37,456 nt of DNA from a virus. Each line of letters opens with the position of its first letter. Positions within the stretch are counted from its first letter, which is position 1. Of the stretch, positions 26,820 to 33,303 are shown one piece after another. The notes under the pieces are model-generated. The model saw only the letters and a program-made list of their open reading frames with translations. It was not told the DNA's origin and made no database searches. A program made the translations under genes and the position numbers. Location: IMG/VR virus record IMGVR_UViG_3300043548_000155, positions 1-37,456 of that record; one strand, 5' to 3'.

Positions 26820-26836
26820 TTGCACAGACAAAAGAA

Positions 26837-26911
26837 TGGTGCCCATTGAGAGATTCGAACTCCCGACCTATCGCTTACAAGGCGATTGCACTACCACTGT
26901 GCTAAATGGGC
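26837..26911 (-). tRNA. tRNA-Thr (TGT)
   Basis: Loop CTTGTAA on stem ATCGC/GCGAT, T-loop TTCGAAT, A73, encoded CCA. Confidence 0.95.
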
Positions 26912-26918
26912 ATTAATT

Positions 26919-26993
26919 TGGCTCCCCAGGATGGGTTCGAACCACCGACCAAGTGATTAACAGTCACCTACTCTACCACTGAGCTACTGGGGA
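26919..26993 (-). tRNA. tRNA-Asn (GTT)
   Basis: Loop CTGTTAA on stem GGTGA/TCACT, T-loop TTCGAAC, G73, encoded CCA. Confidence 0.95.
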
Positions 26994-27019
26994 ATAAATT
27001 ATAACTCTATTTAAGCCGT

Positions 27020-27048
27020 ATCATAACATGCTAGACTTTTTATGTCAA
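27020..27048 (-). promoter_or_regulatory. Promoter of the Asn-Thr tRNA operon
   Basis: TTGACA (27048-27043), 17-nt spacer and TATGAT (27025-27020). The HNH gene's stop codon is inside the -35. Confidence 0.85.
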
Positions 27049-27608
27049 GACATTTTTATGATACGGCTGTGTTTTGGAACACCTGTAAGCAAGTACTCCA
27101 TTTGATCTGCAAGAATGTTTCTATTCTGTAAGATCAAATTCTCGAAATGGTTTGGCTCATAAGGAACATAGATGAGTTCCATGCGTGATTCCTTAAGAGT
27201 CTTGCAACCTTTCTTTTGATTACATGCTTTACAAGCAGTGACTACGTTCATCCAATCATCAGTACCTCCGTGATATTTTGGTATGATGTGATCTCTGCTT
27301 AGGTGGGTGTGATTTGTGAAGTGACCTCCACAGTAAGCACACACATGTCGGTCTCTAGCAAATAATGTACGGTTTGTTAATGCAACTTTGTTATGTTTGC
27401 GAAAATCAAAACCATGTCCCTTAACAGCAATAATGCTAGGGGTTTCTAGGTAACTTTCAGTACCGTCATTTTGTACACCACCTCGATATCTAGCAACAAC
27501 GTCACCTAGTGTCCATGCTACTAATTCTTTGGCGTGATATGTTATTGCTTCATCGGTAGTCACCCATGCCCGGGGAATACCTGAAATGTCTAAGGCTAGA
27601 ACCGCCAT
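27045..27608 (-). CDS. HNH endonuclease
   Basis: 187 aa, ATG 27608-27606 with ATAGGAG upstream. HNH core: VCAYCGGHFTNHTHLSRDHI (Cys90, Cys93, Asp106-His107) then HGGTDDWMNVVTACKACNQK with Asn121 and Cys126/Cys129. This gives a complete zinc-stabilised HNH site. The N-terminal 80 residues, AWVTTDEAITYHAKELVAWT, look like the DNA-recognition part seen in the HNH proteins encoded next to phage and bacterial operons. A free-standing (possibly homing) nuclease is likely, given its position between tRNA genes. Confidence 0.88.
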   Translation of the reverse strand: MAVLALDISGIPRAWVTTDEAITYHAKELVAWTLGDVVARYRGGVQNDGTESYLETPSIIAVKGHGFDFRKHNKVALTNRTLFARDRHVCAYCGGHFTNHTHLSRDHIIPKYHGGTDDWMNVVTACKACNQKKGCKTLKESRMELIYVPYEPNHFENLILQNRNILADQMEYLLTGVPKHSRIIKMS

Positions 27609-27672
27609 GTTAACTCCTATTCTCTACATAAAAATATTTAGACCTTTGTCTTTGCGTAAATTATAAACTCTT

Positions 27673-27759
27673 TGGTGCCCAAGACTGGACTCGAACCAGC
27701 ATGCCTGTTATAGCACAACGACCTCAACGTTGCGTGTCTACCAATTCCACCACCCGGGC
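27673..27759 (-). tRNA. tRNA-Leu (GAG)
   Basis: Class II, loop TTGAGGT on stem CAACG/CGTTG, long variable arm, T-loop TTCGAGT, A73, encoded CCA. Its first 36 nt are also the 3' end of the upstream protein frame. Confidence 0.95.
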
Positions 27760-27981
27760 ACGTTTCACTCTACCGATTCGGCTTGCTTTGTCCCAATCAT
27801 AGGCAACGCCATCTGGGCATTTGCCATCTACTACACTATCAACTCCGAAATGACCTACAATCTCTGTCGTGCCATCTGTAATAACTACAAACTCATCAAC
27901 ATATTTTGCCATCTCCATAGCGATAGTTAGGTCAGAAGATTTACCTCTTACATGACCATCATTATCTTTTACTAGCCACAT
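27724..27981 (-). CDS. Small hypothetical protein ending inside tRNA-Leu (85 aa)
   Basis: ATG 27981-27979 with AAAGGA upstream. The product MWLVKDNDGHVRGKSSDLTI continues with AMEMAKYVDEFVVITDGTTE, then VGHFGVDSVVDGKCPDGVAY. The last 12 residues (RARVVELVDTQR) are the reading of the tRNA-Leu(GAG) gene, and the TGA stop is inside the anticodon region. The N-terminal 70 residues look like a genuine small globular protein. RNase P cutting at the tRNA 5' end would remove the stop codon. Unknown function. Confidence 0.68.
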   Translation of the reverse strand: MWLVKDNDGHVRGKSSDLTIAMEMAKYVDEFVVITDGTTEIVGHFGVDSVVDGKCPDGVAYDWDKASRIGRVKRARVVELVDTQR

Positions 27982-27998
27982 GACTATCCTTTAAAAAT

Positions 27999-28092
27999 TG
28001 GTACCCCCGGTAGGATTCGAACCTACGATGCTCTCTAATCTGGAGACGAAGCCGCGTATAAGGCGGGTGTTTTACCACTAAACTACAGGGGC
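27999..28092 (-). tRNA. Unusual tRNA with TAT anticodon and long variable arm
   Basis: Standard D-arm (GTTT-AGTGGTA-AAAC) and T-arm (GTAGG-TTCGAAT-CCTAC), G1:U72 acceptor, A73, CCA. The anticodon loop is CTTATAC, giving TAT (would read AUA) on a stem with 4 good pairs (CCGC/GCGG). The variable region is about 24 nt with a TCTC-CAGATTA-GAGA hairpin, which normal Ile tRNAs lack. It may be functional tRNA-Ile, or a diverged class II tRNA. Confidence 0.75.
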
Positions 28093-28099
28093 ATTGATC

Positions 28100-28183
28100 T
28101 GGTACCCCGAGCCGGACTCGAACCGGCACGCTGTTAGGCACTTGATTTTGAGTCAAGCGTGTCTACCATTCCACCATCGGGGC
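28100..28183 (-). tRNA. tRNA-Leu (CAA)
   Basis: Class II, loop CTCAAAA on stem CTTGA/TCAAG, T-loop TTCGAGT, A73, encoded CCA. Shares acceptor and D-arm with tRNA-Leu(TAA). Confidence 0.95.
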
Positions 28184-28249
28184 ATTTTAACTAGGCCCGG
28201 GATTGTTATACTGCATACGGGCGGCGCAGTATCAGTCATAGACTGAATT
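28184..28249 (-). ncRNA. Short structured spacer between tRNA-Leu genes
   Basis: Contains hairpin ATACTGC/GCAGTAT (7 bp, 11-nt loop) and TCAGT-CTATG-ACTGA. It fills the entire spacer, so it would be released by tRNA processing. May be only a spacer. Confidence 0.4.
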
Positions 28250-28333
28250 TGGTGCGGACGGAGAGACTCGAACTCTCAAGCCTTTCGGCAATGGCTTCTA
28301 AGACCATCGTGTATACCATTCCACCACGTCCGC
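28250..28333 (-). tRNA. tRNA-Leu (TAG)
   Basis: Class II, loop CTTAGAA on stem ATGGT/GCCAT, T-loop TTCGAGT, A73, encoded CCA. Confidence 0.95.
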
Positions 28334-28338
28334 ATAAC

Positions 28339-28557
<219 letters not shown>

Positions 28558-28568
<11 letters not shown>

Positions 28569-29250
28569 AATTGCTCCTGTATTTTTTATTCAATAATACA
28601 GCAAGTTTTTGATGGGTAAGATCATCTAAATGATTTATGTATAGTGAGGGTTCACTTAACATAGTCATAAAATTAGATGTGTAATTTACAAACTGATGCT
28701 TTTTAATGCAAAATGTTTTGTGACTGGTACAATCTTTTTCTTTACCATATCCACCCTTACAAACAAGAAACTTATCTGTAACTGTTGATAACTTTGCAAA
28801 TACACCCGTCAATAATAACCTATCTTCAACCTGCTGAATATCAACGTCAAACCAATCTCTATAATATTCTTTAGTTCTACCTTCATGATGTATCGTAGAT
28901 GCTATCAATCTAGGCTCTGAACTATAATTTATATTAATGTTAGGACGTTGTTCATTGTGTATAGAATGATACTCTAAAAGATGTTTTGTTTCATCTGTTT
29001 CAATATCTAAATTTACCAATGTTTTTCGATAATGATCTGTTAAGAACACTATCAAAAAGTCATCGGCAGTAATACGTTCAATGATCCATTCAATCTGCAA
29101 TGCAATAGAAAAATTACTAGCAGCCGGTCTAGCCACATTTACTAACTCAGCATTTAAGTTACTGGCTAATATTTCTGACCAACTGTTTCCTACAGGCTGA
29201 TCTTTTGCTAATGAAGCAAAACTATCACCCGCTACATATAATTTTTGCAT
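28558..29250 (-). CDS. SGNH hydrolase-like protein (230 aa)
   Basis: ATG 29250-29248, trimmed because the longer frame crosses tRNA-Val. The block I motif KLYVAGDSFASL gives the Gly-Asp-Ser, NVARPAASN is the block II Gly/Asn region, and the C-terminal HLDDLTHQKLA supplies the Asp...His pair in a form (DLTH) close to the usual DxxH. Such esterase/lipase-like proteins deacylate sugars or lipids. Its starting motif CATAAATA is 5 nt before the ATG, with no ribosome site. Substrate unknown. Confidence 0.75.
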
Positions 29251-29255
29251 AAAGT

Positions 29256-29263
29256 TATTTATG
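29256..29263 (-). promoter_or_regulatory. T4-like late promoter motif (CATAAATA)
   Basis: CATAAATA, 5 nt before the ATG of the SGNH-like gene. Confidence 0.5.
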
Positions 29264-29270
29264 AGGTATA

Positions 29271-29345
29271 TGGTGTTCGATAATGGAATTGAACCACTGA
29301 CCTCTTCCATGTCAAGGAAGCGTTCTACCTCTGAACTAATCGAAC
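29271..29345 (-). tRNA. tRNA-Val (GAC)
   Basis: Loop TTGACAT on stem CTTCC/GGAAG, T-loop TTCAATT, A73, encoded CCA. Confidence 0.95.
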
Positions 29346-29348
29346 GCC

Positions 29349-29425
29349 TGGGGTGACTTACGGGATTCGAACCCGTGCTTCAAGTGCCACAAACTTGTGT
29401 GCTAACCGCTAACACTAAGGTCACC
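29349..29425 (-). tRNA. tRNA-His (GTG)
   Basis: Loop TTGTGGC on stem CAAGT/ACTTG. It has the extra G-1 paired with C73 that marks tRNA-His. T-loop TTCGAAT, encoded CCA. Confidence 0.95.
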
Positions 29426-29426
29426 A

Positions 29427-30083
29427 TTAATATTGTATGAAATTCATTTTGGGTATGAAATCGTCACACCACTCAATGATTTGATCGTAATTAGCAAATG
29501 CTTTAGTTTTGTACTCAGGCATTCTATAACTAAAATTAGTTTCTTCTGAAAAACTCAATTTGATATCTAAATTAGATAGATATACTTCATCAAACAAATC
29601 TTCATAGACGATAACATCATTTGTGAAATGTTGGAAATTGTCTTCCCAAACTCTATCTCTTTTTTTAATTTTCACTAATATGTCAAACACACTTTCTTTA
29701 TTCACTGTAACAGGATTATCTAACGAACGAGTGAAATAATCCATATTAGCATTTCTCGATTCGTCTACAAAATAATGTTTGATGCTTTTCGGAAAATGAT
29801 TCCAATATAACATACTCAAACATTGTTCTGTTTTGTTTCTTCTAGCAGTGCGAATGATATAAGGATCAATCTCTTTAACTTTAGGAATCAGATTAAACAA
29901 GTGTGTTGAATACAATTTGCTATGATCTTGAAAATCTATTGCAGTTATATCTAACTCTAAGTTCTTGTCAAACTGCATTTCATAGTGACAAATAGTTTTG
30001 TTAAGTTTTTTGGCTAACGCATCAGTGATCCAAGTACTTCCTGTACGAGGCTCTCTCATTATCCAAATCAGTTTATCGTTCAT
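29427..30083 (-). CDS. Sulfotransferase-like P-loop protein, paralogue B
   Basis: 218 aa, ATG 30083-30081. IWIMREPRTGSTWITD holds the canonical sulfotransferase 5'-phosphosulfate loop (PRTGSTW, residues 12-18), and PYIIRTARRNKTEQCLSMLYW the 3'-phosphate region. It ends KAFANYDQIIEWCDDF, as in paralogue A (23882-24577). Its intact loop suggests the active copy. The full T4-type motif TATAAATA precedes the ATG by 5 nt. It may sulfate a host or virion glycan or small molecule. PAPS-using activity is by family. Confidence 0.82.
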   Translation of the reverse strand: MNDKLIWIMREPRTGSTWITDALAKKLNKTICHYEMQFDKNLELDITAIDFQDHSKLYSTHLFNLIPKVKEIDPYIIRTARRNKTEQCLSMLYWNHFPKSIKHYFVDESRNANMDYFTRSLDNPVTVNKESVFDILVKIKKRDRVWEDNFQHFTNDVIVYEDLFDEVYLSNLDIKLSFSEETNFSYRMPEYKTKAFANYDQIIEWCDDFIPKMNFIQY

Positions 30084-30088
30084 ATCAA

Positions 30089-30096
30089 TATTTATA
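30089..30096 (-). promoter_or_regulatory. T4-consensus late promoter motif (TATAAATA)
   Basis: TATAAATA, 5 nt before the ATG at 30083, exactly the T4 late consensus. Confidence 0.6.
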
Positions 30097-30103
30097 ACAC
30101 CTC

Positions 30104-30180
30104 TGGCGCTCCCGGAAGGATTCGAACCTCCGACTCCTGCGTTCGTAGCACAGTACTCTAATCCACTGAGTTACGGGAGC
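30104..30180 (-). tRNA. tRNA-Arg (ACG)
   Basis: Loop CTACGAA on stem CTGTG/CGCAG, T-loop TTCGAAT, G73, encoded CCA. A34 is normally edited to inosine by the host TadA. Confidence 0.95.
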
Positions 30181-30181
30181 A

Positions 30182-30646
30182 TTAGTATAGTTGACTACGC
30201 CATGAATCAGGATCATGTCTCTCATCCCGATCATACGTCCATCCTAATACTTGCATCATTTTATGCTTGACTAGTAAGTTGGGTTGACGAAACTTTTCAG
30301 TATCATCAAAGCCCATCATCACGCCAATCTCACAGACTGCACCACTGCGACAAATGCCTGCAAAGCAATGCACTACGACATTCATCTTATTAGCAAGTGC
30401 ATGCTGTAGTAGTCTGACAAGTTCTTGTGCTTGTTCGTTACTAATCTTCATTAGTTCATCATCAACGTGGTCATCACGTTCAACATCTAGAAATTCAAAC
30501 TTATGAATTTCTTTGAAGTTATGCTTAGGAGTAGGCCACCAACTAGTACCTGTATCCATGATCTGAATAAGCATACTATTCTCACCCGCATCATGATGGA
30601 AGCGAGTGGGTATATCTGCGGCTGCTACGTTTTCAATGAATGGCAT
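30182..30646 (-). CDS. Dual-specificity/tyrosine phosphatase-like protein
   Basis: 154 aa, ATG 30646-30644 with TTAGGAG upstream. The active-site loop VVHCFAGICRSGAV gives Cys94 and Arg100 (HCxxxxxRS). A probable general acid Asp lies about 30 residues before. Size fits a single-domain dual-specificity phosphatase. It may remove phosphates from host proteins or RNA ends. No partner kinase was seen nearby. The gene sits between tRNA-Arg genes. Confidence 0.85.
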   Translation of the reverse strand: MPFIENVAAADIPTRFHHDAGENSMLIQIMDTGTSWWPTPKHNFKEIHKFEFLDVERDDHVDDELMKISNEQAQELVRLLQHALANKMNVVVHCFAGICRSGAVCEIGVMMGFDDTEKFRQPNLLVKHKMMQVLGWTYDRDERHDPDSWRSQLY

Positions 30647-30660
30647 AATTAACTCCTAAA

Positions 30661-30737
30661 TGGTAGGCCCTAGAGGATTCGAACCCCCAACTTCCAGGTT
30701 CGAAGCCTGGCACTCTATCCAGTTGAGTTAAGGACCT
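30661..30737 (-). tRNA. tRNA-Arg (TCG)
   Basis: Loop CTTCGAA on stem CCAGG/CCTGG, T-loop TTCGAAT, A73, encoded CCA. Confidence 0.95.
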
Positions 30738-30747
30738 ATAATATGTA

Positions 30748-30823
30748 TGGTGCCCACTGCAGGAGTTGAACCCGCGACCTACTGATTACTAATCAGTTGC
30801 TCTACCAACTGAGCTAAGTGGGC
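30748..30823 (-). tRNA. tRNA-Thr (AGT)
   Basis: Loop TTAGTAA on stem ACTGA/TCAGT, T-loop TTCAACT, A73, encoded CCA. A34 is unusual in bacterial tRNA-Thr, which normally has GGT. Confidence 0.93.
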
Positions 30824-30829
30824 GTTAAC

Positions 30830-30904
30830 TGGTACAGCATAGGAGAATCGAACTCCTCTTAGCGGACTGAAAACCCGCGGTCCTAACCGATAGACGAATG
30901 CTGC
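30830..30904 (-). tRNA. tRNA-Glu (TTC), copy 2
   Basis: Loop TTTTCAG on stem GCGGG/TCCGC, T-arm same as Glu copy 1, A73, encoded CCA. Different acceptor and anticodon stem from copy 1, so it is a diverged duplicate. Confidence 0.9.
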
Positions 30905-30916
30905 CTGAAAACTGTT

Positions 30917-30991
30917 TGGCTGGGGTAAAAGGATTCGAACCTCTGAATGTCGGAATCAAAATCCGATGCCTTACCACTTGGCGATACCCCA
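30917..30991 (-). tRNA. tRNA-Gln (TTG), copy 1
   Basis: Loop TTTTGAT on stem TCGGA/TCCGA, U1:A72, G73 as in bacterial tRNA-Gln, encoded CCA. Confidence 0.95.
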
Positions 30992-31006
30992 ATATATTGT
31001 AACGTC

Positions 31007-31080
31007 TGGATGCCCCTCTAGGACTCGAACCTAGGTTGACGGATTCAAAGTCCGCTCTCTTACCACTAGAGGAAGGGGCA
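31007..31080 (-). tRNA. tRNA-Gln (TTG), copy 2
   Basis: Loop CTTTGAA on stem GCGGA/TCCGT, U1:A72, but discriminator U73 rather than G73. Encoded CCA. First tRNA after the ornate RNA at 31082-31603. Confidence 0.9.
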
Positions 31081-31081
31081 A

Positions 31082-31603
31082 TCAGACGGTTGACGGCTAT
31101 TGCTAGAATGCACGATAGCATGTGACTTCAACGATTAATCAGGATAATGGGACTGTTTTTAGGCTACCATGCATTCTAGGAATAGCCGGCTTTCGCCGAC
31201 TATGACAGGGTCGATACCCTGCCCAGGAGTCTTACTCGGGACGTTATCGCCATCCCTTTCATGTATCCTGTCCGCCCCTTCTTTTTTTATAGTGCTTTGC
31301 AGGCTCGTTCCGACATGCACTTCTAAATGGTTAACCCTGAGAGTCTTGCGATTCCCAGGGTTCAAATAAACTAGTTATGTATAAAACTGTTTACCGAGTC
31401 CCCGGGCCTCTTTGGTTATCAAATTCGCCGCGAATACTTGTTGTAGGATATACTGGCGCAACTGTTCCCATAGAGGTCTCTCTTGACCATAAGAGCGAAT
31501 GTTGTTTCAATATATTCATAGTTTTATTCATAGTAAGTTTATTTATTCCTGGTTGAAAAAAGAACAAATTAACTATCGTTTTTTCACACTTTCTTCAATT
31601 TAT
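31082..31603 (-). ncRNA. Second ornate structured RNA (about 0.5 kb)
   Basis: Gene-free and GC-rich relative to its surroundings, read from tandem promoters on the minus strand. Clear hairpins are AACCCTG/CAGGGTT around a GCAA tetraloop (31333-31362), CAGGGT-ATCG-ACCCTG (31206-31221), and GTCGGC-GAAA-GCCGGC (31185-31200). A long helix of about 24 bp pairs 31163-31187 with 31095-31119. It ends 1-2 nt before tRNA-Gln. By position and style it is a GOLLD/ROOL-type candidate. A 68-codon frame inside (31159-31365) has no start signal and is ignored. Confidence 0.72.
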
Positions 31604-31608
31604 GCCTC

Positions 31609-31637
31609 ATTGTACATCAAGTCAGAGTATTTGTCAA
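31609..31637 (-). promoter_or_regulatory. Downstream promoter (P2) of the ornate-RNA/tRNA operon
   Basis: TTGACA (31637-31632), 17-nt spacer and TACAAT (31614-31609), preceded by AAAAAAAGGC. Confidence 0.88.
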
Positions 31638-31695
31638 GCCTTTTTTTCGGCTTTCAAAAAATTCTTTTTCAACGCATCAACTCAACAATGATCTA

Positions 31696-31724
31696 ACTAT
31701 ATCACCAACTTCTTTTATTGTCAA
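31696..31724 (-). promoter_or_regulatory. Upstream promoter (P1) of the ornate-RNA/tRNA operon
   Basis: TTGACA (31724-31719), 17-nt spacer and TATAGT (31701-31696), with AAGGC upstream. The two promoters are 87 nt apart, an arrangement like the P1-P2 pairs of rRNA operons. Confidence 0.85.
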
Positions 31725-31737
31725 GCCTTAATTGCCC

Positions 31738-31745
31738 AATAAATA
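31738..31745 (+). promoter_or_regulatory. T4-like late promoter motif (AATAAATA)
   Basis: AATAAATA, 5 nt before the ATG at 31751 on the plus strand, divergent from P1. Confidence 0.5.
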
Positions 31746-31750
31746 AATTT

Positions 31751-32302
31751 ATGGACTATCTATCGTTTTCACATGGACAGATACAAAGCAAACTGTGGCT
31801 TTGCGAGAACCTTGAACCGTATCTACCTGATAATGCTATCGTAGCAAATTTAGGCAGTTGGTACAACGTACTCGGTTTCATGATGCTAACACGAAATCAA
31901 CATAAGATACAATCTATTTTGGGTATAGACATTGATCCTAATGCTAAAGAGATAGCAGATAAGGTTAATCAAGCATGGATGATCGGGTATGGTTGTAAAC
32001 TAAGAAACACCACTGATGATGCTACCACATACAACTTTCAAGGCTTCAATGTAATTATAAATTGTAGCACAGAACACATGGAAGATGGTTGGTTTGAAAA
32101 TGTTACCCCTGGAACGCTTGTATGTATACAAACAAGTGACGTTGACTTAAACGATGATGTATGGAAAGTCACTAACCCCAGCCTAACACTTGATGACTTC
32201 AAAAAGAAATATCCCCTCTCACATTATGTTTTTGCTGATACCAAAGATATCACATATAGTGAGTGGGGATTTAAAAGATTTATGATTATCGGTGTAAAGT
32301 AA
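31751..32302 (+). CDS. Class I SAM methyltransferase-like protein (183 aa)
   Basis: I start at ATG 31751 (late-type motif 5 nt upstream) rather than the TTG at 31718, which overlaps the divergent promoter. The Rossmann pattern is there: NAIVANLGSWYNVLGF (motif I position), ILGIDIDPNAKEIADKV (acidic ribose-binding strand, DIDP), and FNVIINCSTEHMEDGW (motif IV-like). It is short but complete. It may methylate a small molecule or nucleic acid. The catalytic type is not clear. Confidence 0.75.
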   Translation: MDYLSFSHGQIQSKLWLCENLEPYLPDNAIVANLGSWYNVLGFMMLTRNQHKIQSILGIDIDPNAKEIADKVNQAWMIGYGCKLRNTTDDATTYNFQGFNVIINCSTEHMEDGWFENVTPGTLVCIQTSDVDLNDDVWKVTNPSLTLDDFKKKYPLSHYVFADTKDITYSEWGFKRFMIIGVK

Positions 32303-32320
32303 CTTACAGTGCTACTTTAC
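32294..32320. terminator. Hairpin at the convergent gene ends, possible bidirectional terminator
   Basis: GTAAAGTA and TACTTTAC (8 bp, 11-nt loop) span the stop codons of the methyltransferase and AhpD genes, which end 1 nt apart. No long T-run, so termination is uncertain. Confidence 0.4.
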
Positions 32321-32819
32321 CTACTGCGGTAATCACAGCGGCAATACGACCAACTGCCATCAACTCTTGTGTAGTCATGCCTTCCTTCTTAAGAACATCA
32401 TAATGGTTCTTAACACAGAAATGACACTTACCGACAATACTCGCACAAAGAGCATACATTTCAAACTTCTTCTTTGAAACACCACCGTGTGTTGCATATG
32501 CGTTCATACGCAAGCCAGCAGGCAAACCCTTCATTGATTCATCGTCAGCCATTTCAACGAATGGATACCAAACGTTATTCATACCCATTAATGCGGCGGC
32601 TGTCTTTGCGGCTTCACGCTCTGGAGTACTTGCAAGAGGACCGTTCATTGAAATTTCAAATGCGAGGTCTCCGTTACCGGCTGCAATAGCGGCTGCGAAT
32701 GCACATGCATGTGCGTCTACTTCATCTAGACCACTGCGATTGATAACTGCATCAAGATTTAACTTGATATCTTTAGCATGATCTGGAATGCTTTCTTTTA
32801 CTTGATCTACCCAACTCAT
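32304..32819 (-). CDS. ahpD: AhpD-type alkylhydroperoxidase
   Basis: 171 aa, ATG 32819-32817 with AAGGAGAAT upstream. The AhpD fold motif is conserved: KKKFEMYALCASIVGKCHFC then VKNHYDVL. It gives Glu120, Cys132, Cys135 and His139, in the same relative arrangement as M. tuberculosis AhpD. AhpD reduces the peroxiredoxin AhpC (here encoded about 1.2 kb upstream in the same operon) and takes electrons from lipoyl or thioredoxin-type donors. It is a cytosolic peroxide-defence enzyme. The length fits the family. The lipoyl partners are not in this window and would be host proteins. Confidence 0.92.
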   Translation of the reverse strand: MSWVDQVKESIPDHAKDIKLNLDAVINRSGLDEVDAHACAFAAAIAAGNGDLAFEISMNGPLASTPEREAAKTAAALMGMNNVWYPFVEMADDESMKGLPAGLRMNAYATHGGVSKKKFEMYALCASIVGKCHFCVKNHYDVLKKEGMTTQELMAVGRIAAVITAVGKVAL

Positions 32820-32911
32820 TGTTTATTCTCCTTAGAATTTTGTTGTGATGCATTGCATGATGGGCAATGCCATGTTTTTAAATAATGTAACTGCTCATTG
32901 TAGTTGCTCAT
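32816..32911 (-). CDS. CxxC microprotein (31 aa)
   Basis: ATG 32911-32909 with GGAGAAAT upstream, stop overlapping the AhpD start (ATGA), and start overlapping the SGNH gene end by 4 nt. Product MSNYNEQLHYLKTWHCPSCN ends NKQ. The CPSC pair could bind zinc or act as a thiol redox centre, as in the electron transfer needed by AhpD. The coupling at both ends argues for a real gene, but it is very short. Confidence 0.5.
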   Translation of the reverse strand: MSNYNEQLHYLKTWHCPSCNASQQNSKENKQ

Positions 32912-33303
32912 TTTATAATTTCTCCTATTTTTTTATAACCCTGCCTAGTAGGATGAATTCCATCTTTTGAGAGATTTGGAATTCTAATGATCCAATCTCC
33001 GTAATGGTTTGCTACTTCTTCAACAATGTCTTGTATATTAGGCTTTATTGCAGGTATTACCCAATATACCTTTTTTGCTAAAACCTGAGAACGTAAATCT
33101 AACAACTCATTCTTTGTTTTGATTTGTGCATAATCATTTGAGCCTAAACTAATAAGCACTGTTTCAGCAACTAAGTCTTTACCAATGTATCTATTAACAA
33201 ACTCTCTACTGTTAATACCTACTTTTGCATAGACAGCACAATCTGGACGAGTAGAATGTACTCCTACAGCAATGCTATCGCCTAAAATTAAACACTCAAG
33301 CAT
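32908..33303 (-). CDS. SGNH/GDSL hydrolase (131 aa)
   Basis: ATG 33303-33301, overlapping the upstream HAD gene by 16 nt. Block I CLILGDSIAVG (Ser10), block III ISLGSNDYAQI (GSND), and block V LSKDGIHPTRQGY (Asp...His). All catalytic positions are present in a minimal-size protein. It removes acyl groups from small or sugar esters, or is a thioesterase. Substrate unknown. Independent from the larger SGNH-like protein at 28558-29250. Confidence 0.85.
   Translation of the reverse strand: MLECLILGDSIAVGVHSTRPDCAVYAKVGINSREFVNRYIGKDLVAETVLISLGSNDYAQIKTKNELLDLRSQVLAKKVYWVIPAIKPNIQDIVEEVANHYGDWIIRIPNLSKDGIHPTRQGYKKIGEIIK

Noticed and set aside
30825-31121. 98-codon frame over tRNA-Glu/Gln genes
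   Set aside because: It is the reading of several tRNA genes and has no start signal.
31159-31365. 68-codon minus-strand frame in the second ornate RNA
   Set aside because: No ribosome site, and it runs through strongly paired hairpins. The composition is that of structured RNA.
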